Shown piece after piece: positions 20,602 through 31,120 of a stretch of DNA of 53,170 nucleotides. The notes beneath the pieces were generated by a model, which was not told where the DNA came from, searched no databases, and was given only the letters and a program-made list of their open reading frames with translations. The DNA lies in assembly GCA_052174495.1 (NCBI GenBank), contig JBQMRR010000041.1, positions 1 through 53,170 on the forward strand, in the 5' to 3' direction. A program made the translations under genes and the position numbers. The DNA comes from Arsenophonus sp052174495. Lineage in GTDB: Bacteria > Pseudomonadota > Gammaproteobacteria > Enterobacterales > Enterobacteriaceae. Each line of letters opens with the position of its first letter. Position 1 is the first letter of the stretch.

Positions 20602-22053
20602 ATGCATTTTCGAGCTATAACCCGAATTGTAGGGCTACTTGTTATTTTATTTTCTGTTACTATGATTATTCCAGGTATAGTAGCCTTGATCTATAGAGAT
20701 GGAGCAGGACGTGCTTTTAGTCAAACATTTATTGTAGTATTAATTATAGGTTTACTCCTATGGATACCAAACAGAAATAGTCGACATGATCTAAAACCTA
20801 AAGAAGGTTTTCTGATCGTTGCCCTTTTTTGGACCGTGTTAGGTAGTGTTGGAGCATTACCCTTTATTTTTTCTGATCAGCCTCATCTTTCGGTTAGCGA
20901 TGCTTTTTTTGAATCTTTTTCCGGTTTAACAACAACTGGAGCAACTACATTGATTAATTTAGATACTTTACCTAAAGCAATACTCTTTTATCGACAGATG
21001 CTACAGTGGTTAGGTGGCATGGGAATCATTGTTTTAGCGGTAGCCATATTGCCTTTATTAAGCGTAGGTGGAATGCAACTTTATCGAGCAGAAATGCCTG
21101 GTCCTCTTAAAGACAATAAAATGCGCCCAAGGATTGCGGAAACAGCAAAGACACTTTGGTTAATTTATGTTTTGCTCACGATAGTTTGCGCGATAGCATT
21201 ATGGGGAGCTGGCATGGATGTTTTTGATGCTATCTCTCACAGTTTTTCTACTGTTGCTATTGGTGGATTTTCTACTCATGATCAAAGTATTGGTTATTTT
21301 AATAGCCCTGCTATCAATACCATTATTGCTATTTTCTTATTGATTTCTGGTTGTAATTTTGCTCTTCATTTCTCCGTTTTATCTGGGCGTAGTTTGGTAC
21401 TTTACTGGCGTGATCCTGAATTTAGAGTATTTATCGGTTTTCAATTAGTTTTAATATTCACTTGTACATTAGTACTTTTATATCATTCAGTTTATAACTC
21501 AGTATTACAAACATTTAATCAAGCCTTTTTTCAGGTTGTTTCTGTAGCAACAACAGCTGGATTTAGTACAGATGGATTTGCAAATTGGCCGCTTTTCCTA
21601 CCTATATTATTACTTTTCGCTGCTTTTCTGGGCGGATGTGCCGGATCAACCGGAGGTGGATTAAAAATTATTCGAATTTTATTATTATTCTTACAGGGTT
21701 CACGAGAGTTGAAACGTTTAGTACATCCAAATGCTGTTTATACAATAAAATTAAGCTCTATGGCATTACCTGAACGCATTATTGAAGCCGTTTGGGGATT
21801 TTTTTCTGCTTATACATTGGTTTTTATTATAAGTTTATTATTGTTAATTGCTACCGGTGTAGATGAATTTTCTGCTTTTGCTTCAATTGCAGCAACACTG
21901 AATAATTTAGGGACAGGATTAGGCTCTGTAGCTGAAAATTTCACTACTATGAATTCAACGGGAAAATGGATCCTAATTGTCACCATGCTATTTGGTCGAT
22001 TGGAAGTATTCACTTTACTTGTTCTTTTCACGCCAACCTTTTGGCGGGAGTAA
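20602..22053 (+). CDS. trkH: Trk system potassium uptake protein TrkH
   Basis: TrkH is the inner-membrane potassium channel subunit of the Trk system and works with the NAD-binding regulator TrkA. The protein has 483 residues, exactly the E. coli length. It has hydrophobic segments throughout and the four selectivity-filter loops: GLTTTGATTL (about 107-116), STVAIGGFST (about 216-225), VATTAGFSTDGF (about 316-327) and NLGTGLGSV (about 434-442). GCAGSTGGGLKIIR, a conserved post-filter motif, is intact. A Shine-Dalgarno-like aagga precedes the ATG by about 10 bases. hemG follows after 26 bp, so the two form an operon as in E. coli. No trkA or trkG is in this window. Confidence 0.97.
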   Translation: MHFRAITRIVGLLVILFSVTMIIPGIVALIYRDGAGRAFSQTFIVVLIIGLLLWIPNRNSRHDLKPKEGFLIVALFWTVLGSVGALPFIFSDQPHLSVSDAFFESFSGLTTTGATTLINLDTLPKAILFYRQMLQWLGGMGIIVLAVAILPLLSVGGMQLYRAEMPGPLKDNKMRPRIAETAKTLWLIYVLLTIVCAIALWGAGMDVFDAISHSFSTVAIGGFSTHDQSIGYFNSPAINTIIAIFLLISGCNFALHFSVLSGRSLVLYWRDPEFRVFIGFQLVLIFTCTLVLLYHSVYNSVLQTFNQAFFQVVSVATTAGFSTDGFANWPLFLPILLLFAAFLGGCAGSTGGGLKIIRILLLFLQGSRELKRLVHPNAVYTIKLSSMALPERIIEAVWGFFSAYTLVFIISLLLLIATGVDEFSAFASIAATLNNLGTGLGSVAENFTTMNSTGKWILIVTMLFGRLEVFTLLVLFTPTFWRE

Positions 22054-22079
22054 TCCTTTATATAATATAAAGATAATAT

Positions 22080-22607
22080 ATGAGCTATTTGCTACTTTAT
22101 TCTGGCAAAAATGGTCAGACTAAAAAGATAATACTTAAAATTACTGATTATTTACGTAAAAAAGGTAAGCAATGTGATGTCAGAGATTTAAATATGAATA
22201 AAAATTTTAATCTTTCTGTTTACCAAAAAGTATTAGTTGGTGCATCAATCCGTTATGGTCATTTTAATTCTACGGTGTTAAATTTTGCGAAAAATTACCA
22301 AAAAGAGTTAAATACTATGCCAAGTGCATTTTTTAGCGTTAATTTAACAGCCAGGAAAAAGGGCAAAGATACATCTGAAACAAATATTTATGTCTGTAAA
22401 TTTTTATCTAAAACTCCTTGGAAACCAAATATTACTAATGTATTTGCTGGAGCGCTACGTTATCCTCAATATAACTGGTTTGATTGTATCATGATGCAAT
22501 TTATTATGAAAATAACGGGGGGAGAAACTAATATAAATAAAGAAGTTGAATATACTGATTGGCAAAAAGTTGAATACTTTGCGCGTGAATTTAATTTACT
22601 TAAATAA
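22080..22607 (+). CDS. hemG: protoporphyrinogen IX dehydrogenase (menaquinone/ubiquinone-linked)
   Basis: HemG is a flavodoxin-like, FMN-binding enzyme that oxidises protoporphyrinogen IX to protoporphyrin IX and passes electrons to respiratory quinones at the inner membrane. The protein has 175 residues (E. coli 181). The FMN loop YSGKNGQTKKI (7-17) and GASIRYGHFNS (about 55-65) are present, as are MPSAFFSVNL, AGALRYPQYNWFD and GGETNINKEVEYTDW. It is cotranscribed with trkH. Its dependence on quinone links it to the intact ubi genes farther on, while the upstream heme-pathway gene hemN is dead in this window. The C-terminus is a few residues shorter than in E. coli but no conserved motif is lost. 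Confidence 0.95.
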   Translation: MSYLLLYSGKNGQTKKIILKITDYLRKKGKQCDVRDLNMNKNFNLSVYQKVLVGASIRYGHFNSTVLNFAKNYQKELNTMPSAFFSVNLTARKKGKDTSETNIYVCKFLSKTPWKPNITNVFAGALRYPQYNWFDCIMMQFIMKITGGETNINKEVEYTDWQKVEYFAREFNLLK

Positions 22608-22621
22608 AAATTTAATTAAAA

Positions 22622-22661
22622 TAGCTATTTCCTTTTTTATTGAAAAAGGAGCAAATAGCTA
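22622..22661. terminator. hairpin terminator after hemG
   Basis: A long imperfect AT-rich stem (tagctatttccttttt pairing with aaaaaggagcaaatagcta) lies 15 bp after hemG. It has T runs on both strands, so it could act in either direction. Confidence 0.6.
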
Positions 22662-25499
22662 AAGTTTATAAATTATTCCTTGCCAGTTATAGAGAAATAA
22701 CTTATTTGATACAAAAGATTAAAAACAAACAATTATTCATCTAGAAAAAAAATTTTTAATAATACTATAAATTAAGCTTTACTATCCCTTAAATAGTTTT
22801 ACTTGGGTCAAGGCTAATTCAGCTTCTGGATCGTATGTTAACATTAGAGCAATTTATTTCTGAAATGGTTTCAGTAGCACTGATTATAATTTTGGATAAA
22901 ATTCCTCTAAATTGCTCTCCTGACATAGATTATATATAATCTTCTCGTTTTCTATCTGTTTTAAAACTTAAAATGGATTAATTTTCTAAATTACTTAGTT
23001 TCACTAAAAGTATACAGCACCATTATAACGAATAAATTTAGATAATTAAACACGTTCTTGCGGTTCTAATATCTCCAAGATTATTGAAATCTTTTATGTA
23101 TAGGATCCACATGAAAGTAGTGTTGTTTACTGATTTAATGATTTATATGGTTTGATAGAATTACTTATTAGCTATTCAATGCCTATATTTTTGCTAATGT
23201 AATTCTTAAGAATATTAATATTAGGTCTTGAGCTTCTCTTAAGATAATCATTAATCCTTGAATGATTAATTCCCTATTCCTTTGATATTTTTTGTATAGA
23301 TCTTGAGCATATTAGCATCTTAGTCTCGTGGTGACTGTTTATTTATGCCTTATTTTAAAAAAAATCTAATTCTTTTTTATCCATAAGTTTATTTTTCTTT
23401 CATGTTATCGCTTTTAAAGCAGAAATATATGTAAAACTTGCGCATAATTTAAAAAAATTAAATTTTTATTAACTTTATTTCTTTTAAGACAATAGTCTAT
23501 TTAAAGCAGTAAATTGTATTGTTAGATATAAGTTTAATCTTTAAGAATAAAGAAATAATATTTAAAAATAAATTATAAAACCATAATAATATTAGTACAG
23601 ATAACATATTGTTAGAACAGTGAATATAAAGGAATTCATACTACGTGGATTATCGATACGAGCAGAACTGAAATCTAATTTACTAAAAATATCCTTGATC
23701 ACCATTATAAAATATGAACGCATTATTACTGAAGTGATTAGTAATGCTCCTGAAGATATTTAGCCAACTAGTATCCTCATTTTTGTATGATTAGTATCCT
23801 GATGCTTGTATGAGTAACTTAATTAATTGGGATTTCATGGTTATCTTTTACAGTACAGTGGTTTTTTATGGCACTAAATTCATGAAACGTAAACGTGAAG
23901 ATAACAAATCTTAAGAGTACTAAAATTGATTACTTACCCATTGAAGTCTATTGTGGAGATCCGTAACCATCATCTTAAACAACTAATGATCGCCACGGAG
24001 GCTGATAAAATCAAATAACCACCGTATCAAAGGTCAATATCAATGATAAAAAACTGTAGAAATTAGATATTTACTGTAGTTGCCCTGCATTAGCTGAAAT
24101 ATATAAGCCGATCTAATTGATAACTAGTGCTAAATTACCGATATAAAATATTACTGGTGCAGCTCAAATAAGCCATCCAATTTTTTCCTGACAGTAGAAA
24201 ACTAGTTAGTTTTTAAAGGGTATTCCTCACCAAGGTGATATAGGTGGTGGTCGCCGCCAAGAAAGATAAAAGTATTCAACTCACTGAAATCATCATTATA
24301 GTTGGATAACTGACTACAGAAAGACTAGAAATCCAGGCGAGCACCCTGATAAAAATCCTACTCTAAATAAGAGCAAGATCATTAAAACGAAGCGTATCGT
24401 CTGGCTGCATGATTACCTAACATATTATAATAAGTAAACGGATACAACGTGAAAGAAATATATGCGGATTTTTGTGCTGAATATAGCAACAAAGCGCTAT
24501 GCGGATGAGTCACTAATGAAGCCATCACCCTTTTTATGAAACCGTAATGTATGCTATGGAAAAAAGCTCCATAAAACCAGGTATGGAATATCGCTACCTC
24601 AAAAGATTTGTTCACTGTAATTATAGCAGTCTGTTGGCGAATTATGTCTGGATTGGATGCGGATCACGAGATGAAAATTAAAGTCGACTACTCTGATTAC
24701 GATTAGCTATTTCTCTAATATTCGGATAATAAGAAATAGTAAAACTAACAACATACTGAGCAGATATTAGCGGTATTTTAACTCACTTGGAATATTGAAG
24801 ATCCAACCAACAATTCACAATGATACGGCAGTATCGAACGATTGAATTGCACCTTATCTTTATAATCTTTTCGCCGCTTTGTCATCTTATTACACGCCGT
24901 ACTGGCGGTTAAATAAGAATCGTGCTCAAAACGGCAACAAAGTAGTTAAATCGGTGCTCAACATCAGGCAAAGAAGAATATAAATTAACTCTCACTAAGC
25001 TAGAGCCACGCTACGCAAGCTGCACTTCTTAAAATGTCGATTAATAAAATTAAGAGCTGGGGTTTTTAGCGGTATAATACACCCGTCTGTACACTTAACT
25101 CTATAAAAACCCGATGCTAACATTACATCTCAACTGAGTTTTACTGCTTTGAAAACTAGAAAACGATGCTACTTAACTGAAATGGCTGACGTAGTTTGAA
25201 CTACGCGAGTTGTTTATGCCACAGACAGAACATACCATCAGCGCTATGAAATCCGTTTTTTAACAATATTTACTATCCTGATAAACTATTAGATGAATAT
25301 AACCTCAATATGGTAGTAAAGTTACGAGATTCAGTATACAGCAAGGTTATTTGAATGCCGCATGAACAATACTTATCTATAAATCGCTGTAGGATGACAT
25401 AAACATCTTCCCTTCTTAGTGATAGTTGAATATTATAACCGACAACAGCTATTAAATAGATCTACAATGGAATTTGTGGAATAAAGAAAAACTGGCCAT
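22662..25499. other. eroded region with an unidentified higher-GC relic
   Basis: In E. coli an rRNA operon follows hemG; no rRNA sequence is seen here. From about 22662 to 23600 nothing is recognisable. From 23630 to about 25480 the GC content rises and protein-like snatches appear on the plus strand, such as RGLSIRAELKSNLLKISLIT (near 23640), SLLANYVWIGCGSRDEN (near 24620) and LNKNRAQNGNKVVKSVLN (near 24920). Stops and frameshifts are frequent. I could not assign these to a family; a phage or other mobile-element origin is possible. The minus-strand ORF at 24382-24615 is a shadow. Confidence 0.4.
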
Positions 25500-27690
25500 T
25501 AACTGAGATAGAAACACCCTGATGTTGTCGGAGAAAATAATCTACTCTGAATTGCTGTTTATGCAATCACAGATGAGGAATTTACCTAAAATAAGATAAA
25601 ATACTCGAAATCTAACCCATAAAGCGTTTAAAAGCTATGAGCTTGGTTATCCTGCACGTATTATAAAATATCTTCCGCAATACTAAACGAAACTTCACGA
25701 CGTTATCATTCATAGGTATTATAGATCACGCACTATATGGATTTATCCGTCTTTATAAGGCTAAAATTGGGGGGGGTTAATACTCGACACTTATTACGTG
25801 ATCTTAACTAAGCATAATCTAATGTATATCCATTGGTACGTATAAACAATAGCAAAAATTTACAGACCGCACTTTTAGTCTGCGAAAAGATTCAATCACT
25901 AAAAATAGAAATTCGACTGTTTTATATACAGAACTTGATATAATAGAACATTGACTTAGGCTACCGATGCATTCTCAAATGAAATGGTATGGGGTCGAAC
26001 GATTTAATCGGCGTATCGAAGATGGGCTGCAAAGCTATAATTTCAATTTTTAGTAAAAGCTTTTGATTAACTTTTTATTAATATGTTTATCTGTACAATC
26101 AGGAATTACCCAATCAGTATTAGGTGAGTTATGCTTATTTCTGATATCTGGAATTTCAGAGATGAAAGTGTATTTTACTGATTGATTTCCTAAATGATTT
26201 CAACATTATAGAGATGATATAACATAAAAAATTTATTCTACTTAGGTATCCGAAAAAAATGAGATATTATCCTTTATCCCTTTCATGAACGCATCCGTAA
26301 TTCTACTAGGAGGCTGATAGCAACGCTGTTTAGGCTGAGCTTGAAGCGATTGCTGCGATAATGTACTGAACGCTGCTTTGGTCCGACAGGGTTTTATTGT
26401 CATCATCCGTAATAGTTATCTGCAGAACGAATCATACAGACTTATATTAGCAATATTGAGATTAAAGTGCTGAAAATTAGAGATTACATCAGCAATAAAA
26501 TATATTTTAACAGTTCATTATTACTTCACTATTTGAACCGTATAAAAAGTAGCGAAGAGTTGCAATCATGACCTTGTGTTATATGATAGGCATCTCCACT
26601 GGTGATTTTTACGAAGTTACTGAAGCGCTTCTTGATGAAGAAGAGATAATCTTCTCTGCCAGAACACTATCAGCAGACTGAAACAGTAATGGCTTGAAAA
26701 GTATATGGCATGCTATCTTTCTTAATTTAAGCAAAATACGCTGTCTTTATTTTTCTGGGACGATGCCATTTATGCCATCCTGTCAAGAAATCTGATCGCC
26801 TTTACCTTCTAGTTATTATTGCTAGGACTGTATATGGACGTAAGGAACTAGGTTATGATAGAGGATGCTTATCAAAAGTTGAAGCGCACTGCAGATAACT
26901 TCTAATCCTATACTAGCAGGTATTTTTATCGTATCTCTCAAGTTTGTTATTAGAAAGAACGGGGTATTCATAATTTTAAATATAATGACAAAGATATTCG
27001 CTGGCATGTAGCGCAAACGCTGTTGAGTATAATAAAATAGCTAATTTTCCCCCTTTCACTTCCCAAAAAAATCTAATCGAAAGTTAAAGGATAAATTGGA
27101 ATAGGATTTGGGTAGCAGAGAGTTATGATACCGCTAATAAACTTCTTGATATTTTGTTAGCAATGGCTTTCAGGCAAATATCTTGAAACGATGAAGAAGC
27201 TGAAAAACATTAAGAAGAATGACTGACATTCTATGGCTTCCTTCCTATTAGGACACTTAGAGTCAATAAAAATGACGAATCTAATTAAATCAGTTTTTAA
27301 CGATAGTTAAACTATGAAGCTAATGCGCGAAGCGCTCTGCTTTGAAAAATAATTCTTTCAATAGAATTTAAGAGATACTGCAGTCTGCTTAGAATAGCTG
27401 GAACCAGCTAAGAGGATCCTCTGCTAACTCCATCCCTTCTGATAACAAGGTATAATTTAAGGATGGAGAATAGATTTATGAAGTATCAGAGTGTAGCCTA
27501 TCTCCTAACCGTCATATACTAAATTTATTACTATAGCCCTATTAGATAATAAAACTCTATTCCAGTCTTATTAAGAAGATTGATTAAAAGTTAAACCTGA
27601 ATTATTCAAAAACTATATTACCTTTCAGGAAGTGATATACTTATCAATAACGCTAGGTTTTTGACAACAACCTTTAAAATGTACATTACA
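25500..27690 (+). mobile_element. IS481-family relic, split by an IS256-family copy
   Basis: This is the best-preserved IS481-family copy and the basis for identifying the family. From about 25690 the integrase core reads FIGIIDHALYGFIRLYKAK, then TDRTFSLRKDSITKNRN (near 25865), then VERFNRRIEDGLQSYNF (near 25998-26050), the typical glutamate-containing end of the DDE core. It then reads QSGITQSVLG up to 26125. After the IS256 insertion it continues at 27540 as LDNKTLFQ...KVKPELFKNY, the expected C-terminus (family: GSKTPIQ..K..KPELF). Frameshifts and stops are present. The 5' limit is uncertain. Confidence 0.7.
26126..27539 (+). mobile_element. IS256-family element inserted in IS481, with target duplication
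   Basis: The element is 1414 bp, starting gagttatgcttatttctg and ending with the reverse of the same type of end. The flanks tattaggt (26118-26125) and tattagat (27540-27547) match at 7 of 8 positions, a target duplication. Translation gives an N-terminal IS256 block near 26410-26540 (ERIIQTYISNIEIKVLKIRD, then YFNSSLLLHYLNRIKS). The frame is broken by stops. The minus-strand ORF at 26822-27016 is a shadow. Confidence 0.75.
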
Positions 27691-28332
27691 AAAAAATTCT
27701 ACTATAACCAGCCACCTGTAAGGAAAACTAATGATGCGCGTAATATCATTACTATCAACACAGGTTTCGTAACGAAATGATAGATGTGCAATGTCTTTAC
27801 TTTAAAAAAAGAGATACTTCTGGAATATATTATTCGCCTATACCCTGTTTGTCAGTGCTTTAAATTATCTTTCTCAATCTGATATTTATAAATCCACTTC
27901 TTTGGACAGTAGAAGCACAGAGAATCCTTCAGTACATAATCTCCTTATCAATTGCAGCGGCTTTAAAATTTATATGTTAATCTCTCTTTCCTATCTACAT
28001 ATCGCAGCTTGTAGAAATGTGGAGATATTGTGAGAAAATCGATTTCTATGAATCACTTCAGGGGAATTGTTGAAGGCGGTGTTAATACTCAATATGTGAA
28101 GTTTTGGTCTTGGATGACTGATTTTTATCTATAAAACGATTTCTATACATCTGTTTAATGCCTACATTCAGAAGACTTCCTTAAAGTGAAAGTCAAAGAT
28201 TACACAGCCTCTTGCATCTCATTACGCTGGATGAAGCTATTAGAAGAGGAACTGTATCAACATGTCTGTTATGTTACCAAGCAAGGTGGGGCGCTTGATA
28301 TCGAAAAGCGTGATATGAGACCTGTAGTAAGA
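27691..28332. other. unidentified relic
   Basis: Plus-strand snatches such as RKSISMNHFRGIVEGGVNTQ (near 28030) and VTKQGGALDIEKRDMRPV (near 28275) look like former coding sequence, with stops between them. I could not assign a family. The region ends at the left terminal repeat of the IS1595 copy at 28333. Confidence 0.35.
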
Positions 28333-29370
28333 TAGCTATCTTGGCAAAGATTATTGCTTTAATTAGAGAGAAATTTATAGTTATGCCTGTATTTAATTGT
28401 TATGATTTTAAATAATCTTTTCTAGATTATATAATTCTAAAATAAGAGAGGACCCTTACACTATAAAATTTACTCAGCCATCCTCTTTTAATCAGCTAAT
28501 ATAATTGTTCAAATTTTAAATTTAAAATTCCTTACTAATAATTATTGACTATACAATATTATTAATTATAGTGATTAATTTCATACTCACTGGCAAAGGT
28601 TTTATACTATTTAGCTCCCTTTTAAAAAGTAAAAAGGATAAACTCTGATCAATGATCAGCTAAAGAAAACGGCTGACCACAACACTCTACATTAAACTCC
28701 TCAAGAATTTCATTGTTTACATGACCTTATTGATTTCGGGTGATTAAGAACGAGATTCACTCTTTCCTTTCATTTTTTACTCTCCCCCCGTTTTCTTACT
28801 TTCCTATATGGGGGATAAAATTTTCTTTAAAGAATTAAGAAAAATATTTCATCGACTTGAATAATACTACTTAATACACTTAAGTTAAGTGTTCCTACTA
28901 AAGCAAAAAAGCAATGTCTACATTTAAAGACTGCTTTAAATTAACACCTGCTTCTTTTGCTGAGTTCCGTAAAGTCAAGCTATTTAACATACATAGCAGA
29001 TAATTAAATTATCTATTCTTATGATGTAGTTTTACTATAGACTTTCAATAAGATTGTTAAATCTTTTATGTAATCTAGTATTTTAGAACGATATCGGTAT
29101 AACTCTAAAATGAATATTCCCAGTGGACATTATATTCAGTATAATAATATAGATAAGATAAAGTAGAATAGTTACTTAAATCCGTGAATTGATATTCATC
29201 TGACAGGATTGCCGACAAGCCAACTAATAAGATAAAGATTTATGTTGACAGGGAGTGAAGAAATAGTTTTTTCATCTATATGACTATTTGTTTTTATAAT
29301 AACTAATTGTAGTAAAGATATTTACTACAGCATAAGAGATTTTTAGCAACAACCTTTACTAACATAGCTA
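28333..29370 (-). mobile_element. IS1595-family element, near full length, decayed
   Basis: This is the copy with the clearest ends: left tagctatcttggcaaagatt (28333) and right ending aaacctttactaacatagcta-type sequence (29370). These are inverted repeats of about 25 bp with mismatches, giving a length of 1038 bp. The body aligns with 14051-15049 and 41117-42170. The transposase frame on the minus strand is interrupted. No matching 8-bp flanks were found (tagtaaga versus taaaacat). Confidence 0.65.
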
Positions 29371-30640
29371 TAAAACATCACCAATAAGCGAATGCGCCCA
29401 TAAAAAATATTTTTATCTACCGTGCAAGTTATAGCGATGGTGGTATCTATCACACCCAATGATTTTTAGGCAATGATATAATATGAGCAGACTTGTGCGG
29501 CCCCTTCTTGAAATTTGAAGATTAACCCGATATTTAAACTGTGAAGTGCAGCGATAAACTGAAATATCGGCCTATATCAGGCGCACCTTGCAAACGGTGC
29601 TGGAGGCCATTTAATTTAGCTCAACTATCGTTACTGTTTTAATGAGAACTTCACTCATAAGAGCAATCCTGTCAGTATTTCTGTATTATCTATCTCCCTG
29701 GGTTTAAACAAGCCCGAGGCGTTGCGCGTAGAGTAGCGCAACGTCATCTTATGATCAACAAAAGCAGATAATCCTCTACATCCTTATCTGCCTAAACCTA
29801 TCTGATAGGTTAGCCTTTAACTGCAACAGCAACGATAAGTATCTGGCCATGGTTACCCGAGTACATTTCTGATTCGGATATTGTGGATTATATTACATTC
29901 ATGAAAATAGTATCTCAAATGAATGCTCAGACTTAAAGGTGACTGAAAGCAAAAAATCTGATCCTAACTAGCTCATATGTTGATGCTTGATACTTTCTAT
30001 ATATCAAAGTAGTATATAATATACTACAAATTGACAATCACTTCATAAAGAATATACAATCAGGCGTTCGAAGCATGCATGACACCAACTATACTGGACG
30101 GTTTTAATATCCTGAAAATACCAGTCTATTAGGCATTTCTTATCTAAAATTTTATGATTGGAATATACTGACGACATCGGACACATGATAATCATAGCCT
30201 GATAAGCGAGAATCCTGCTAATAAAAAGTTTTGTATATTCATAAGTAATTTCTGGTATTTTCAAAGGATAGTCAAAGAACAAGATCGATATTCTCAAGTG
30301 ATGGAAGTCATATGCCAAAGCATTTAGCATTCTGGATATTCATCTCTAACCCGCACTGCGCACTCGATTTTTAATCGGCAGATAGCCCCCGAGGTAACAT
30401 GACTACTAATTTTAAAGAAAAGGCATTCATCTATTTTCTAAATTAAACAAACACCGCCTTGCGCTGCACAACATAGAATAAAACGTATTCAGCCATTACA
30501 GATAAACTCCACAATAATTAAAAAATCCCAGATATGAATAGCGCTATAAGAACAGCTTACTGACTCAGGGTGTCTAGATAATGCGATCTCTGCTTGATGC
30601 TATTGATACCTGCTCAAAGTCTATACAATGCAGAAGATTA
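29371..30640. other. higher-GC relic, possibly phage-derived
   Basis: This stretch has markedly more GC than its surroundings (for instance around 29480-29780) and lies directly upstream of the Mu-like portal relic. Its position suggests a phage terminase or head-gene remnant, but I could not read a diagnostic motif. The minus-strand ORF at 30043-30330 has no family features and is most likely fortuitous. Confidence 0.3.
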
Positions 30641-31120
30641 TTTGAAAATAGGTTAAGATGAGTTTCCTGACTACCGTTTACTGCCTGGGTATTATCCCGG
30701 TGCTATATTCTGCGTTAATTCCGACAACTACCACGGTAGCCGATAGTTACGTAATAGGAAGCTATTTCAGGAAGACATTATAGCTATATAGCTAGATTTT
30801 GCCATGAGGACAAGAAAAATAGACTTTATCCCCTTTGTTGTTAACGGGGGTACTTACCCAGCGGCGCATAGGAGCTGGTATCTACTCTAATTTAACTATT
30901 TTATCTTTAAGGATTACACAGCATACGGAATTTTGCCAAATTTCTGAAATTTATAGATGCTAATGCTAGTAGGTAAATATCCCAAGCTAAGTGAGTTATT
31001 AAACAAGAAACCATTTTAATGCTAGCGGCGGTGATAGATATTACTATTAGTTGTATAAGCCTCTAGTTTGAGGCTGCTGCTAATGCTTAATCCTGGTACC
31101 CCTTTCATATCAATGATTAT
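30641..31120 (+). pseudogene. Mu-like phage portal protein (gp29/DUF935) relic
   Basis: Across frames the translation gives PFVVNGGTYP.AHRSWY (30828-30880), then FKDYTAYGILPNF (near 30905-30945), then LVGKYP (near 30968-30985), then KQETILMLAAVIDIT (near 30998-31044). The order and wording follow the DUF935 portal family (family pattern: FLFKNYS.RDFAEFLEIYG..LRVGKYP, then EK.TLM.AV..IG..A). Several frameshifts and stops show that it is dead. In a Mu-like prophage this gene would follow the terminase and precede the F-type head protein. Recognition is from memory of the family and should be treated as probable. Confidence 0.5.

Noticed and set aside
24382..24615. 77-codon minus-strand ORF
   Set aside because: No family features. 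The opposite strand has the more protein-like fragments, so this is likely a shadow of a relic.
24560..24680. Possible resemblance of RYLKRFVHCNYSSLLANYVW to the conserved ANGRFLWRN region of type I-F Cas protein Csy3/Cas7
   Set aside because: The match is a few residues only, no other cas motif is readable nearby, and no repeat-spacer array exists in the window.
30043..30330. 95-codon minus-strand ORF
   Set aside because: No recognisable motif and no ribosome binding site. It sits in a relic whose likely coding strand is plus.
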